From positions 186,001 to 250,000 of the forward strand of contig NZ_JAGPNM010000006.1 in the NCBI RefSeq assembly GCF_018831085.1: a stretch of 64,000 nt of DNA, read 5' to 3'. The position numbers were made by a program, and so were the translations under genes. Below, in pieces: positions 45,488-53,051 of this stretch; the first letter of the stretch is position 1; each line of letters begins with the position of its first letter. The notes under the pieces are model-generated. The model was not told where the DNA came from and did not search any database. It was given only the letters and a program-made list of their open reading frames with translations. This DNA comes from Rheinheimera oceanensis. Its GTDB lineage: Bacteria > Pseudomonadota > Gammaproteobacteria > Enterobacterales > Alteromonadaceae.

Positions 45488-46438
45488 ATGAACAAGTCAG
45501 TGATAGCGTTGGTTGTGGTAGCTGTAGCCGCAGGCGGCGGATTGTATTATGCCAACATGCTGGCAGAAGACGCCATTAAACAGCAGATTGAACAGGCAAA
45601 CCAAAGCTACCGTGACCTTGCCGACAACGGTGAAATGCCTCAATTTTCATTAGCGTATAAAGATGTATCGGCTAACGTGCTCACCTCAAGTTACAGCATT
45701 AGTGGCCTGAAAGTTACCATGGCAGAGCTGGGCAATGTTGCCACTATCGACCTTATCACTGCTAAAGGTGTTAAACCGCAAAGCCTGGCTGACAAAGCCA
45801 GTATGCAAATCACCGGAATTAAAGCCGCACCTGCCGCATTACAATTACTGCCGCCCCACATCAGCGCCTTTGTGCAAAGCATAGCGCTGCACGGTGATTA
45901 CAGTTACGAGTATCAGGCCAATGGCCAACTGTTATTTAGCCAGCACACCCGCATTAATGACGAGTTTAGCCTGAGCTATGACTTTACCCTGGCGCAAATG
46001 CAGCAGTTCTGGCAATACGCTAAAGAATTCAGCGCCATGTCACCGGAACAACAGCAAGCACTTACCGTTAGCGAAGACTATGTACAGCAGGTAATGGCTA
46101 AACTGGCTACCGGCGCATTAAACAGTGGCAATATTACTATTGAAAATAAAGGTTTTATTGAGCGTGCTATTGCTATGGCGGCCGAGCAGGGCCAGGCACC
46201 GGATCTAAAAACCATACAAGGCATGGCGCTACTGAATATTTCAATGCTGGAACCTTTGCCACAGCCAATGAAAGACAGCCTGACAGCCTTTGTTAATAAA
46301 CCGGAAAAGTTAAAGCTGACATTTAGCTTTGCCGAACCACTGCAGTTTGAACAGCTGGCCAGCGGTGAACCCATGCCTGGCCTGGAGACACCGGAAGCGA
46401 TGATTGAATACGCCAATCTGCAACTGACCGCTAACTAA
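45488..46438 (+). CDS. DUF945-like (YdgA-like) anchored protein
   Basis: 316 residues. N-terminal membrane anchor (SVIALVVVAVAAGGGLYYAN) and a periplasmic region with alternating strands ('VTMAELGNVATIDLITAKG', 'LSYDFTLAQMQQFWQ'). This resembles the DUF945 family but is shorter than YdgA (~500 residues), so the family call is tentative. AAGGATT precedes the ATG. Single gene. Confidence 0.6.
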   Translation: MNKSVIALVVVAVAAGGGLYYANMLAEDAIKQQIEQANQSYRDLADNGEMPQFSLAYKDVSANVLTSSYSISGLKVTMAELGNVATIDLITAKGVKPQSLADKASMQITGIKAAPAALQLLPPHISAFVQSIALHGDYSYEYQANGQLLFSQHTRINDEFSLSYDFTLAQMQQFWQYAKEFSAMSPEQQQALTVSEDYVQQVMAKLATGALNSGNITIENKGFIERAIAMAAEQGQAPDLKTIQGMALLNISMLEPLPQPMKDSLTAFVNKPEKLKLTFSFAEPLQFEQLASGEPMPGLETPEAMIEYANLQLTAN

Positions 46439-46474
46439 GACAGGCCTGATAAGCCCGGCAACACTACTGCGGTT

Positions 46475-47065
46475 TCAGTAACAAACCTCTTTCACCCGGG
46501 CCTGTAGCTTTGGTAACAGCTGCCCGGCAAACCAGGGGTTGCGTTTTAACCAGATATTATTGCGTGGGCTTGGGTGTGGCAGCGGGATGATGTCTGGCCA
46601 GTAATCCTGCCAGGATGCCACGGTGCGGGTTACCGATGATTTGGCTGTCGGTAAATGATAAGCCTGTGCATACTGGCCTATCACCAGAGTGAGTTGTAAC
46701 TGTTTTAGCGGTATTAATAATGCCTGGCGCCAGGCAGGGGCACATTCTGGCCGGGGTGGTAAATCACCACTTTTGCCGGTACCGGGAAAACAAAAACCCA
46801 TCGGCAATATTGCCACCAGCTTGGGGTTATAAAATTGCTCTGCGCTCAAACCAAGCCACTGCCGCAAACGCTCACCACTGGCATCAGCAAACGGCAAGCC
46901 AGCATCATGCGCCTTTTGCCCCGGCGCCTGGCCAGCAATTAAAATACGTGCTTGCGGGTGCCACTGTAAAATGGGCCTTGGCCCAAGCGGTAAATGCGCC
47001 GTGCACAAGCGACAGTGGCGCACCTTATTAAGTAGCTCAGTGCTGGCATCGTTGTGATTATCCAT
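46475..47065 (-). CDS. Uracil-DNA glycosylase family protein
   Basis: 196 residues. 'ILIAGQAPGQKAHDAGLPF' and 'ASGERLRQWLGL' are motif 1 of the family-4-like glycosylases, and 'PLPHPSPRNNIWLKRNPWF' is the C-terminal motif with HPSPRN. Related to YcdC-/UdgA-like enzymes that remove uracil from DNA; the Fe-S Cys of family 4 are partly replaced here. Single gene. Confidence 0.85.
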   Translation of the reverse strand: MDNHNDASTELLNKVRHCRLCTAHLPLGPRPILQWHPQARILIAGQAPGQKAHDAGLPFADASGERLRQWLGLSAEQFYNPKLVAILPMGFCFPGTGKSGDLPPRPECAPAWRQALLIPLKQLQLTLVIGQYAQAYHLPTAKSSVTRTVASWQDYWPDIIPLPHPSPRNNIWLKRNPWFAGQLLPKLQARVKEVCY

Positions 47066-47203
47066 CTGCGTGCAATTTTACCCCGTCAATCAAAAAAGTG
47101 CTTTTCCGCTGCTGCTATCAGCATAACCGCAACCAACGTCGTTACAACAACCAGTGACGATACAGCCCTGCAACCGTCGGTGCTCTGAGGTAACTGCTTA
47201 CCA

Positions 47204-48088
47204 TTAATGCAGGCCTTTCAGCTTGTCCGGGTTGCGTACCGCGTAGATATGCTGAATACGCCCGGCATGAGTTTCGATAGTAATAGCAGTGGCAAGCTGG
47301 TTATTTTCAAACACTAATACGCCAAGTGAGCCATTAAAGCGTTGCGGTTGAAAACAGATTTCAATGCCGTTTTGCTGATATGCAGCAAAAACTCCAGCCA
47401 GAAAGCCGGCAACGTCGGCGGCACCACGCAGCACTTCCGCTAAGGCCGCAACCTTACCCCCACCGTCAGAGTACAGCTCCACATCATTCGCCAACAGCGC
47501 AATTAACTTGTCGGCATCATGTTGCTGTGTCGCATCAATAAAACCCTCAAGCAACGCGTTGTGCATCTGCGGCGTGGTAATAAAACGCTGGCTATGCTGA
47601 CGAATGCGTTTTCTGGCCCGCGTTGCCCACTGCCGGCATTGCACTGCAGATTTACCGAGAACATGCGCTATATCAGCAAAACTCAGCTCAAAAATATCGT
47701 GCAGCAAAAATGCAGCCCGCTCCTGCGGCGAAAGTTTCTCTAATGTCAGCAGTAAGGCAAATGACAGCGTATCGTTCAGTTCAGTCTGCTGCGCCGGGTC
47801 AGCTGTTTGCCGGGTGAGCTCATCCGGTAAGGGTTCAGGCAACCACTCGCCAACGTATAACTCCCGCTGTTTGCGGGCTGATTGCAGCTGATTCAGAGAA
47901 ATTCTGCTGCATACCGTAATTAGCCAGGCCCGCGGCCTTTCTATTGCTGACACATCGGCATGATGCCATTTCAAATAGGTTTCCTGCACCGCATCATAGG
48001 CTTCCGTGAGCGAACCCAGCATGCGGTAAGCCAACCCTTCAATTGTTTTACGGTGCAGCTCAAAAATTTCTGTTCGTTTATCCGACAT
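47204..48088 (-). CDS. ECF41-type RNA polymerase sigma factor with SnoaL-like tail
   Basis: 294 residues. Sigma2 ('LAYRMLGSLTEAYDAVQETYLKW') and sigma4 ('KLSPQERAAFLLHDIFELSFADIAHVLG') are followed by an NTF2/SnoaL domain (residues ~180-290, 'LLEGFIDATQQHDADKLIALL'), the ECF41 arrangement in which the tail modulates the sigma. The NTF2-family gene directly upstream (5-base gap) may form part of the same response. It has no anti-sigma gene. Confidence 0.88.
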   Translation of the reverse strand: MSDKRTEIFELHRKTIEGLAYRMLGSLTEAYDAVQETYLKWHHADVSAIERPRAWLITVCSRISLNQLQSARKQRELYVGEWLPEPLPDELTRQTADPAQQTELNDTLSFALLLTLEKLSPQERAAFLLHDIFELSFADIAHVLGKSAVQCRQWATRARKRIRQHSQRFITTPQMHNALLEGFIDATQQHDADKLIALLANDVELYSDGGGKVAALAEVLRGAADVAGFLAGVFAAYQQNGIEICFQPQRFNGSLGVLVFENNQLATAITIETHAGRIQHIYAVRNPDKLKGLH

Positions 48089-48093
48089 CGCCG

Positions 48094-48540
48094 CTACTCG
48101 TTTGAATTAGACATTAATACAACAAAGCGCCAGCCCAGGCTGGTACGGCGGAAGATATGCGTATACTTTTGCCTTGCGGAATAAACACCAGCGGTATCAG
48201 TCTGGTTTTTTATCTGTACCTGCTGTACGCCCACTTCGTAGGCTAAATCGCCACTTCGTACCACCAGCGCTGCTTGCTTTTGAAAACCGGTAAAGCTGGC
48301 GTGGCGAAACAGCGCCTGCTCTGTCTGCAGAAAAGCGGCCTTACCGGACACCAGCTCTCTGGATGGGATCAGCAGCTGTATATCATCGCTGCAAAGCAGT
48401 GCATAGGCGTTGGCATCACCGGCAACTATAGCCGCAGCCTGGCTGGCACGCAGCTGTTCAATATCGTGTTTATCCTGTTCGCTAAATTCGCCGTGCCACA
48501 ACGGCAATTCAGCCGCCTGATGTAATTGTTCTGTCGTCAT
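48094..48540 (-). CDS. NTF2-like / DUF4440 protein
   Basis: 148 residues from ATG 48540, which has AGGAG seven bases before it; the frame runs five codons further up. 'QAAAIVAGDANAYALLCSDDIQLL' and 'AFLQTEQALFRHASF' are typical of the SnoaL/DUF4440 fold. Lies five bases before the ECF41 gene on the same strand. The ligand is unknown. Confidence 0.8.
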   Translation of the reverse strand: MTTEQLHQAAELPLWHGEFSEQDKHDIEQLRASQAAAIVAGDANAYALLCSDDIQLLIPSRELVSGKAAFLQTEQALFRHASFTGFQKQAALVVRSGDLAYEVGVQQVQIKNQTDTAGVYSARQKYTHIFRRTSLGWRFVVLMSNSNE

Positions 48541-48606
48541 CGGTAACTCCTGCAATTGTCAGTACCAATAAGACAAATCAGCGCAGTAAAATGTGACAGC
48601 AAGGTG

Positions 48607-49011
48607 TTAATGCTTGCGCGCCCTGGGCGGCAACAGAAACCAACTGGCCAGTACCAGGCCGGCAAAACCGCTGTACAGCAGCATAAATACCCAATCCGGC
48701 GCAGTGTAATACAACAGTTGCTGCAGCCAGTGCTGAATAAAAGAGCCGCTATAGGTTGCGGCACCGGCCTTATCGCGCAGTGCCATTTCCCAAACGGTTA
48801 ACGGGCAAATTAATCCAAGCCATGACTGCAGTGCTACTATGCCGATAGCAGCTAAATGCACAATACGAAAAGTACGGTTTTTTACCCAACGCCAATGCAG
48901 AACATAGCCGCAGTAAATGGCCACCAGGCCAAATACCACGAATAACACAAATAAGAAGTGAGCAACTAGAATGGTATCGGCCAGTACTAAAAGTAACGAG
49001 GTTTTTGCCAT
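48607..49011 (-). CDS. DUF2784 membrane protein
   Basis: 134 residues with three to four helices. 'LADTILVAHFLFVLFVVFG', 'RIVHLAAIGIVALQSWLGL' and 'CPLTVWEMALRDKAG' are characteristic of DUF2784. Function unknown. The start is six bases after the stop of the beta-lactamase gene, so it may be co-transcribed with it. Confidence 0.87.
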   Translation of the reverse strand: MAKTSLLLVLADTILVAHFLFVLFVVFGLVAIYCGYVLHWRWVKNRTFRIVHLAAIGIVALQSWLGLICPLTVWEMALRDKAGAATYSGSFIQHWLQQLLYYTAPDWVFMLLYSGFAGLVLASWFLLPPRARKH

Positions 49012-49017
49012 GTTATT

Positions 49018-49797
49018 TCACAATAACCCCAGCAATTCCAGGCTGGCTTTACCCAGCGTTACCCGCTTACCTGCATCGGACGCGTTTTTAATATCCAGAT
49101 TTAACGCAAACGTATAAATACGCCCTTCTTTTTGCACCCAGCCAACCCACCAGCCTACACCGGGACCCGGCACATTTTCCCAACCGGTTTTACCATATAG
49201 CTGCCAGTTCTCGCCTTGTTCCAGTAAGATAATTTCACGCACATTTTGCTGAATGTGTTTAGGTAGAGGTAACTGGTTTTTTGCCAGTTTTGCCAAGAAC
49301 AGTGTCTGCTCAGCTGCACTTATTTTCAGCGGCCCTTGCAGCCAGAAGGTATCAACCGTTACACCAATATCTGCATTACCAAAATCAAATGCCGAAACAT
49401 ATTCACGCATGCGTTCAAGACCAGTGCGCCGGGCCAGCTCCTGATAAACTGGCACATTGGATACGGTAATCGCATCACGCAGAGCCATGTCTTTTTCCCA
49501 GGCAGCAAAAGGTTGTGGTTGGCCGCCATAAGGCAGAATGTCGTCAACATTTTTTACTGAGCCTACTGCCAGACCAATCAGGCTATTGGGGATCTTAAAC
49601 GTCGACGCTGGAATGAATCGTGTTTTGCCGCGAGCCTGGTTGTAACCAATAAACTGATCAGCATCGACATCATACAGTACAAAAGTGCCGGCTATACCCG
49701 CCTGTGTGAACAAAGCTTCAACTTCTGAGTTGTCACGCCAGTCAGATGCGAAGCCAGGCCAGGTAACAAGTAGCAATATGGTAAATAGTGATTTCAT
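49018..49797 (-). CDS. Class D (OXA-type) beta-lactamase
   Basis: 259 residues with signal peptide (MKSLFTILLLVTWPGFA). Active-site motifs are STFK with Ser65 and carbamylatable Lys68, S-N-V (113-115) in place of the usual S-x-V, F-G-N (139-141) in place of Y-G-N, and K-T-G (203-205). Trp in 'FWLQGPLKIS' matches the conserved Trp. It should hydrolyse penicillins; carbapenem activity cannot be read from the sequence. There is no attC site beside it, so it appears to be a chromosomal gene and not part of the cassette array 1.5 kb away. Confidence 0.92.
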   Translation of the reverse strand: MKSLFTILLLVTWPGFASDWRDNSEVEALFTQAGIAGTFVLYDVDADQFIGYNQARGKTRFIPASTFKIPNSLIGLAVGSVKNVDDILPYGGQPQPFAAWEKDMALRDAITVSNVPVYQELARRTGLERMREYVSAFDFGNADIGVTVDTFWLQGPLKISAAEQTLFLAKLAKNQLPLPKHIQQNVREIILLEQGENWQLYGKTGWENVPGPGVGWWVGWVQKEGRIYTFALNLDIKNASDAGKRVTLGKASLELLGLL

Positions 49798-49832
49798 CTT
49801 GGCCCCTTAAGTCAGTACTATGTCAAACATCG

Positions 49833-50174
49833 TTAAATCAGGTCTGCTGCTGCATAAATCCAGCACTCAGTGCCGGACTTTAGCCTTGCTTTTACCCGCA
49901 CATAAGCATCCACTTCGTAGTCGTCGGCCTGCGCCAACTCGGCATCGGTCAGCTCAAATACCGTACCCGGCACTTCATCGGCATTATTGCCGCTAAGGCG
50001 CAAAATCGGGTGATACGCTTTGCCGCTTTCGCGTAGTACCCGCTCGTCGGTTATTTCTACCTCGCCGATAATATAGCCCTGCAAAATATCTTTGCTGCCG
50101 CTTAACTCGCGGCCAAAGTTGGCCAACTGGACGTTTTTTTGTTGCAAAGTACCGTAAGAAAATAGTTTAGCCAT
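49833..50174 (-). CDS. Gamma-glutamylcyclotransferase (AIG2-like) family protein
   Basis: 113 residues. 'LFSYGTLQQKNVQLANFGREL' is the nucleotide-like loop of the family and 'FELTDAELAQADDYEVDAYVR' holds the catalytic Glu. Related proteins (YtfP type) are small cytosolic enzymes of uncertain substrate. The mRNA leader holds three copies of a 7-base repeat. Confidence 0.9.
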   Translation of the reverse strand: MAKLFSYGTLQQKNVQLANFGRELSGSKDILQGYIIGEVEITDERVLRESGKAYHPILRLSGNNADEVPGTVFELTDAELAQADDYEVDAYVRVKARLKSGTECWIYAAADLI

Positions 50175-50190
50175 GGTTAACCTTGCTCAG

Positions 50191-50211
50191 TGTTGAGTGT
50201 TGAGTGTTGAG
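50191..50211 (-). repeat. Three tandem copies of TGTTGAG in the leader of the cyclotransferase gene
   Basis: TGTTGAG three times in a row, 16-37 bases before the ATG at 50174. Slippage here could change the leader length. It is too short to call more. Confidence 0.6.
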
Positions 50212-50284
50212 TGCGCTAAGTTTACTGCCGCAATAAGCGAAGGTACAGCGCCTTTCAGGCTGCAAAGCGGCATTAGCGCCAACG

Positions 50285-50761
50285 CTAAACAAAAGCGATC
50301 CAACGACCGGCAGTTAGAGTAGCAAGCCATAGTGTAAGTGAGATTAAGGCACTAAGTTTCAGCAGCAAGGTAGCTGGCTGGTCTGCCAGAATGGCGCGCC
50401 AGGGCGGCAGGCCATGTACCACCGCCACATTAATCAGCGCCAGACTGATCAGTGCCAGTTTTAGCAGAAAAGCGCTGTTGCCAAGATAGTGTGCCGGCTG
50501 TACGCTAAACAGCAACACCCCGGTTAGTATTGCCAGCATAACGCCGCACGCTGCGACCCGGCTTAATAACGGCGCCAGTTCGCTAAGAGAGCCCCGCTTA
50601 ATGATGCTTAAAATACGTAAGTCGAGCGTGACAATACTACCCACCAGCAACCCCAGACCCAGAATATGTGCTGAGGCTACCAGCGGATAACCGATATCCG
50701 ACTGGCGCAGTGCCGATGCTAACGCCGTATCGCCCAGATTAAGCAACAACGCCGTCAGCAT
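50285..50761 (-). CDS. DUF6644-type membrane protein
   Basis: 158 residues, four to five helices ('YPLVASAHILGLGLLVGSIV', 'AACGVMLAILTGVLLFSVQ', 'AFLLKLALISLALINVAVV'). It follows the DUF6152 gene by six bases, and this pair occurs together in related genomes. The function is not known. Confidence 0.75.
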   Translation of the reverse strand: MLTALLLNLGDTALASALRQSDIGYPLVASAHILGLGLLVGSIVTLDLRILSIIKRGSLSELAPLLSRVAACGVMLAILTGVLLFSVQPAHYLGNSAFLLKLALISLALINVAVVHGLPPWRAILADQPATLLLKLSALISLTLWLATLTAGRWIAFV

Positions 50762-50767
50762 TGCGGC

Positions 50768-51154
50768 TTAATCCTCACGCAGCAGTTCAGGGTAAAAGGT
50801 ATATTGCTTGCTATTAATAGTTGCACGTACGGCTTTGATAATATGCTCATCTTTGTTGGCAGAGCGGTGGCCACGTATCAGCACCGTATCACCGGTTTTG
50901 GCTTCGCCTTCAACAAAACCGGCAGCTTTGGTTTGCCGGGGGTTACCTAAGTCTACCTGCCAGGGGCCGGTATCGGTTTCAATCATCAGCCGCGGGTGAG
51001 GCGGCCCGATAAAAACCTCTGTGATAGTGCCGGTCATTTCTGTTTGTTTATCTTCGGTCCAGTTCCAGCCATGGTGCGCTGCCACTTCGGGTAACCAAAG
51101 CAGCATCGCCGCCAGCGCGCTGATAACCGTAATTTTCGTGTTTTTGCTACGCAT
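50768..51154 (-). CDS. DUF6152 family periplasmic protein
   Basis: 128 residues with signal peptide (VISALAAMLLWLPEVAAHHG). 'HHGWNWTEDKQTEMTGTITE', 'PHPRLMIETD' and 'GDTVLIRGHRSANKDEHI' are hallmark phrases of DUF6152. Encoded with the DUF6644 membrane protein. The upstream side borders the integron cassettes, with the last attC ending about 110 bases away. Confidence 0.8.
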   Translation of the reverse strand: MRSKNTKITVISALAAMLLWLPEVAAHHGWNWTEDKQTEMTGTITEVFIGPPHPRLMIETDTGPWQVDLGNPRQTKAAGFVEGEAKTGDTVLIRGHRSANKDEHIIKAVRATINSKQYTFYPELLRED

Positions 51155-51261
51155 ATATTTTACCCTGCCGCTAAATTAAACCGACCTTAAGTATACAAAG
51201 CTGACAGGGTATTGCCATGTTGGTGGGAGCAGGTTTCTTGCATCCGCCTTCGCAGGCAAAC

Positions 51262-51339
51262 ATAACGCCAGCCAGTATAAGCGGATAATGTGTTGCGGGT
51301 CGGGCTCACGAGGGGCGCGTTTTTTATGGCTATTGTTAT
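51262..51339 (-). repeat. attC site 1 (after the 106-residue cassette gene)
   Basis: Minus strand begins TAAC-AAT-AGCCA.TAAA and ends TTATACTGGCT-GGC-GTTAT. The AAC/GTT ends pair, AAT/GGC is the unpaired spacer, and AGCCA pairs with TGGCT, after which an offset of one or two bases breaks register, as extrahelical bases do in attC. The TAA is the stop of the gene. This is the last site of the array. Confidence 0.75.
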
Positions 51340-51656
51340 CTTTTCCTTTCAATGATGAATTCTGATTCGTCACTGTTATGAATGAATATTTCGCCTTCGC
51401 CTTTGAAAGGAGTTGTGAACTCAATTTTCCCACGACCACAAAGATCATCGCCTTCACATTCGCCTTGCCATGAAAACTCCATGTACGGAACGCGTGTAGA
51501 AACCCGGACATCAACCCAACCTTTTACAGCACCAAAAGCAAATTCACCCAAGCCATCATCTGTAAACTCAAAATAACCGGGTTCAACTAAATCTACATAG
51601 TCCTGATCCCAGTTTGACATCCAAGTGATATGCCATTTACCAACGAAATCGTGCAC
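51336..51656 (-). CDS. Cassette gene: acidic 106-residue protein, unknown
   Basis: Starts with GTG at 51656 after CGGAGAG, 20 bases from the upstream GTTA boundary of the cassette. Composed of beta-strands with aromatic and acidic residues ('WHITWMSNWDQDYVDLVEPG', 'FSWQGECEGDDLCGRG'), two Cys possibly paired. No family recognised. Stop overlaps attC site 1. As a cassette gene it may have been acquired from elsewhere. Confidence 0.7.
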   Translation of the reverse strand: MHDFVGKWHITWMSNWDQDYVDLVEPGYFEFTDDGLGEFAFGAVKGWVDVRVSTRVPYMEFSWQGECEGDDLCGRGKIEFTTPFKGEGEIFIHNSDESEFIIERKR

Positions 51657-51675
51657 TTAAACTCTCCGAAAAATA

Positions 51676-51740
51676 TAACGCCAGTGTAATTTGCGCATTA
51701 AAGCGAAGCGTAAGTGTATCAAATTGACACTTTTGTTATG
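51676..51740 (-). repeat. attC site 2 (after the 101-residue cassette gene)
   Basis: Minus strand ATAAC-AAA-AGTGT.C.AATTTG … CAAATT-ACACT-GGC-GTTAT. AGTGT+AATTTG pairs fully with CAAATT+ACACT except for one unpaired C, the extrahelical base expected in the L box. AAC/GTT pair and AAA/GGC does not. The interior TACGCTTCGCTTTAATGCG can form the terminal hairpin. This is the clearest attC in the window. Confidence 0.85.
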
Positions 51741-51752
51741 GTTTTTTGCATA

Positions 51753-52058
51753 TTAAAAACCCATAGATTTTAGTATTACAGTGCCGACTATTGCTAATAA
51801 CGCAGTAAAAATAGAAGGCCAAAACCATTTTGGCAAACTAGTAAAACGCAGTGATTCAAGCCTTTTCTCACCATTAGAGGTAAGTAGCAATTGAGAACAA
51901 TACGTTGGTGAATTTAGAGTCCGAGAAATATTTCCGCTTAAAAAGCCTTGTTCTATTAGATCTTTAACTAGATCAGCCTCTAGCCCTTTGGAATTACACC
52001 GAGGGTTTTCTTTGATATATTTAAGTACCTTTTTTATCCTTGCATCAATACTTGGCAA
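51753..52058 (-). CDS. Cassette gene: winged-helix-like protein with C-terminal membrane helix
   Basis: 101 residues from a TTG at 52058 with CGAGGAATA before it. N-terminal about 70 residues look like a winged helix ('ARIKKVLKYIKENPRCNSKG', 'DLIEQGFLSGN', 'LLLTSNGEKRLESLR'). A single membrane helix 'WFWPSIFTALLAIVGTVIL' ends the protein. DNA- or ligand-sensing tethered to the membrane would fit, but no family is assigned. Confidence 0.65.
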   Translation of the reverse strand: MPSIDARIKKVLKYIKENPRCNSKGLEADLVKDLIEQGFLSGNISRTLNSPTYCSQLLLTSNGEKRLESLRFTSLPKWFWPSIFTALLAIVGTVILKSMGF

Positions 52059-52078
52059 AACTTATTCCTCGATGAACC

Positions 52079-52131
52079 ATAACGTCGCCGTCCGGCGGCC
52101 GCAGGGAGCGAATTTGATGGCTTTGTTAGAG
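52079..52131 (-). repeat. attC site 3 (after the 245-residue cassette gene)
   Basis: Minus strand CTAAC-AAA-GCCATC … GACGGC-GAC-GTTAT. GCCATC pairs with GACGGC (one G-T wobble). AAC/GTT pair and AAA/GAC does not. 53 bases, near the lower limit for attC. The gene's stop TAA is inside it. Confidence 0.7.
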
Positions 52132-52863
52132 GGCATCCGCGAGCTGCCACCCTTCATGTGTTAACTCATAGATTTCGCCTTTGTGGCCAACAGGCTGAAC
52201 ATAGCCACTCGTAACAAGTTCATTGAGTGCGGATTCATATGCCGCATAATCTCTTTTTGAATTCTTTCCGAATGATTTCTTCCCTGCTTGTATGCTTTGC
52301 TCTCCCAGAGTTTTCGGAGTCATGATTACTCCTTTATCTTCTGACGCGGCAGATAATAGCAATTCTCTAGCCTTCTCCGATAGTTTGGCATCTCTCTCAT
52401 TTCTGATTTTCTTTATTTCTTCTTCTAGCTCCTTCTTCTTGGATTCATCTGATATTTCCGCAATAGACTCATCTCTTTTTGCTCTATCAATGAGTTCGCT
52501 TTCTCTCTTTGCAGCTAAGTCAGTACGCACCTGCTCAAGCTCTGCCTGACGAATAAATTTTCTATGCTCAGCCTCAAGATTTGAATTTTCTATCAACCCT
52601 AGCGGCTTTTTTGCAACTAGGAGAAATAAGTATCTTAGCCAATGAGTTGATGCCGCAACTAAGGCACCAACAATTAAAGGTAGTATGGCAAGGCCCCAGA
52701 AACTTGTTTCTGTATCAAACAGCTGTAGTCTTTCAGCTGGAGAACCCGTTGATACTGCCAGTAAGAATATTCCACGCCAGTTAAGCGCAAAGAACGCCAA
52801 AACAGCATATCCAAAATATGGCGATTTTATTCGAGAATTTATTGCATCCATGACGTCTTTCAT
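52126..52863 (-). CDS. Cassette gene: two-helix membrane protein with coiled coil and winged-helix-like tail
   Basis: 245 residues. Two membrane helices at about 16-36 and 54-82, then a highly charged coiled coil (~95-175, 'KKKELEEEIKKIRNERDAKL'). The C terminus resembles a winged helix: 'AYESALNELVTSGYVQPVGH' then 'YELTHEGWQLADAL'. Such a sensor-like build is seen in some integron-borne and phage-defence proteins, but I cannot assign one. Stop lies in attC site 3. The start lies about 37 bases after the GTTA boundary of the split attC. Confidence 0.65.
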   Translation of the reverse strand: MKDVMDAINSRIKSPYFGYAVLAFFALNWRGIFLLAVSTGSPAERLQLFDTETSFWGLAILPLIVGALVAASTHWLRYLFLLVAKKPLGLIENSNLEAEHRKFIRQAELEQVRTDLAAKRESELIDRAKRDESIAEISDESKKKELEEEIKKIRNERDAKLSEKARELLLSAASEDKGVIMTPKTLGEQSIQAGKKSFGKNSKRDYAAYESALNELVTSGYVQPVGHKGEIYELTHEGWQLADAL

Positions 52864-52898
52864 TTAGCGATTCCCACTGAATATGTTTGAAGTGATCT

Positions 52899-52910
52899 CT
52901 AACGCATAGC
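52899..52910 (-). repeat. 3' half of attC site 4, split by the insertion sequence
   Basis: Minus strand …GCTATGCGTTAG: ends in GTTAG and is preceded by GCTA-TGC, the complement of the 5' half on the other side of the insertion sequence. Confidence 0.65.
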
Positions 52911-53051
52911 TTTGGAGCGGCTGAAGCGCAGCGAAAGCCGTCCCAGCCACGACAGTGGCGACAACAGCGCCTTGATACTCATTGAGCCTTCTCCCCAGCC
53001 CAGCCATTTGGCTAAGCTGGAAGGCGACCAAACCAAAAAGGAGAAGACTCA

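Noticed and set aside
49018..49797. Is the OXA beta-lactamase a gene cassette?
   Set aside because: No attC-like pairing was found after its stop or before its start, and it is packed tightly with a DUF2784 gene (6 bases).
51176..51514. ORF overlapping the 106-residue cassette gene in another frame
   Set aside because: It runs through the attC site and the intergenic region, has no ribosome site, and its composition looks like a shadow of the gene at 51336-51656.
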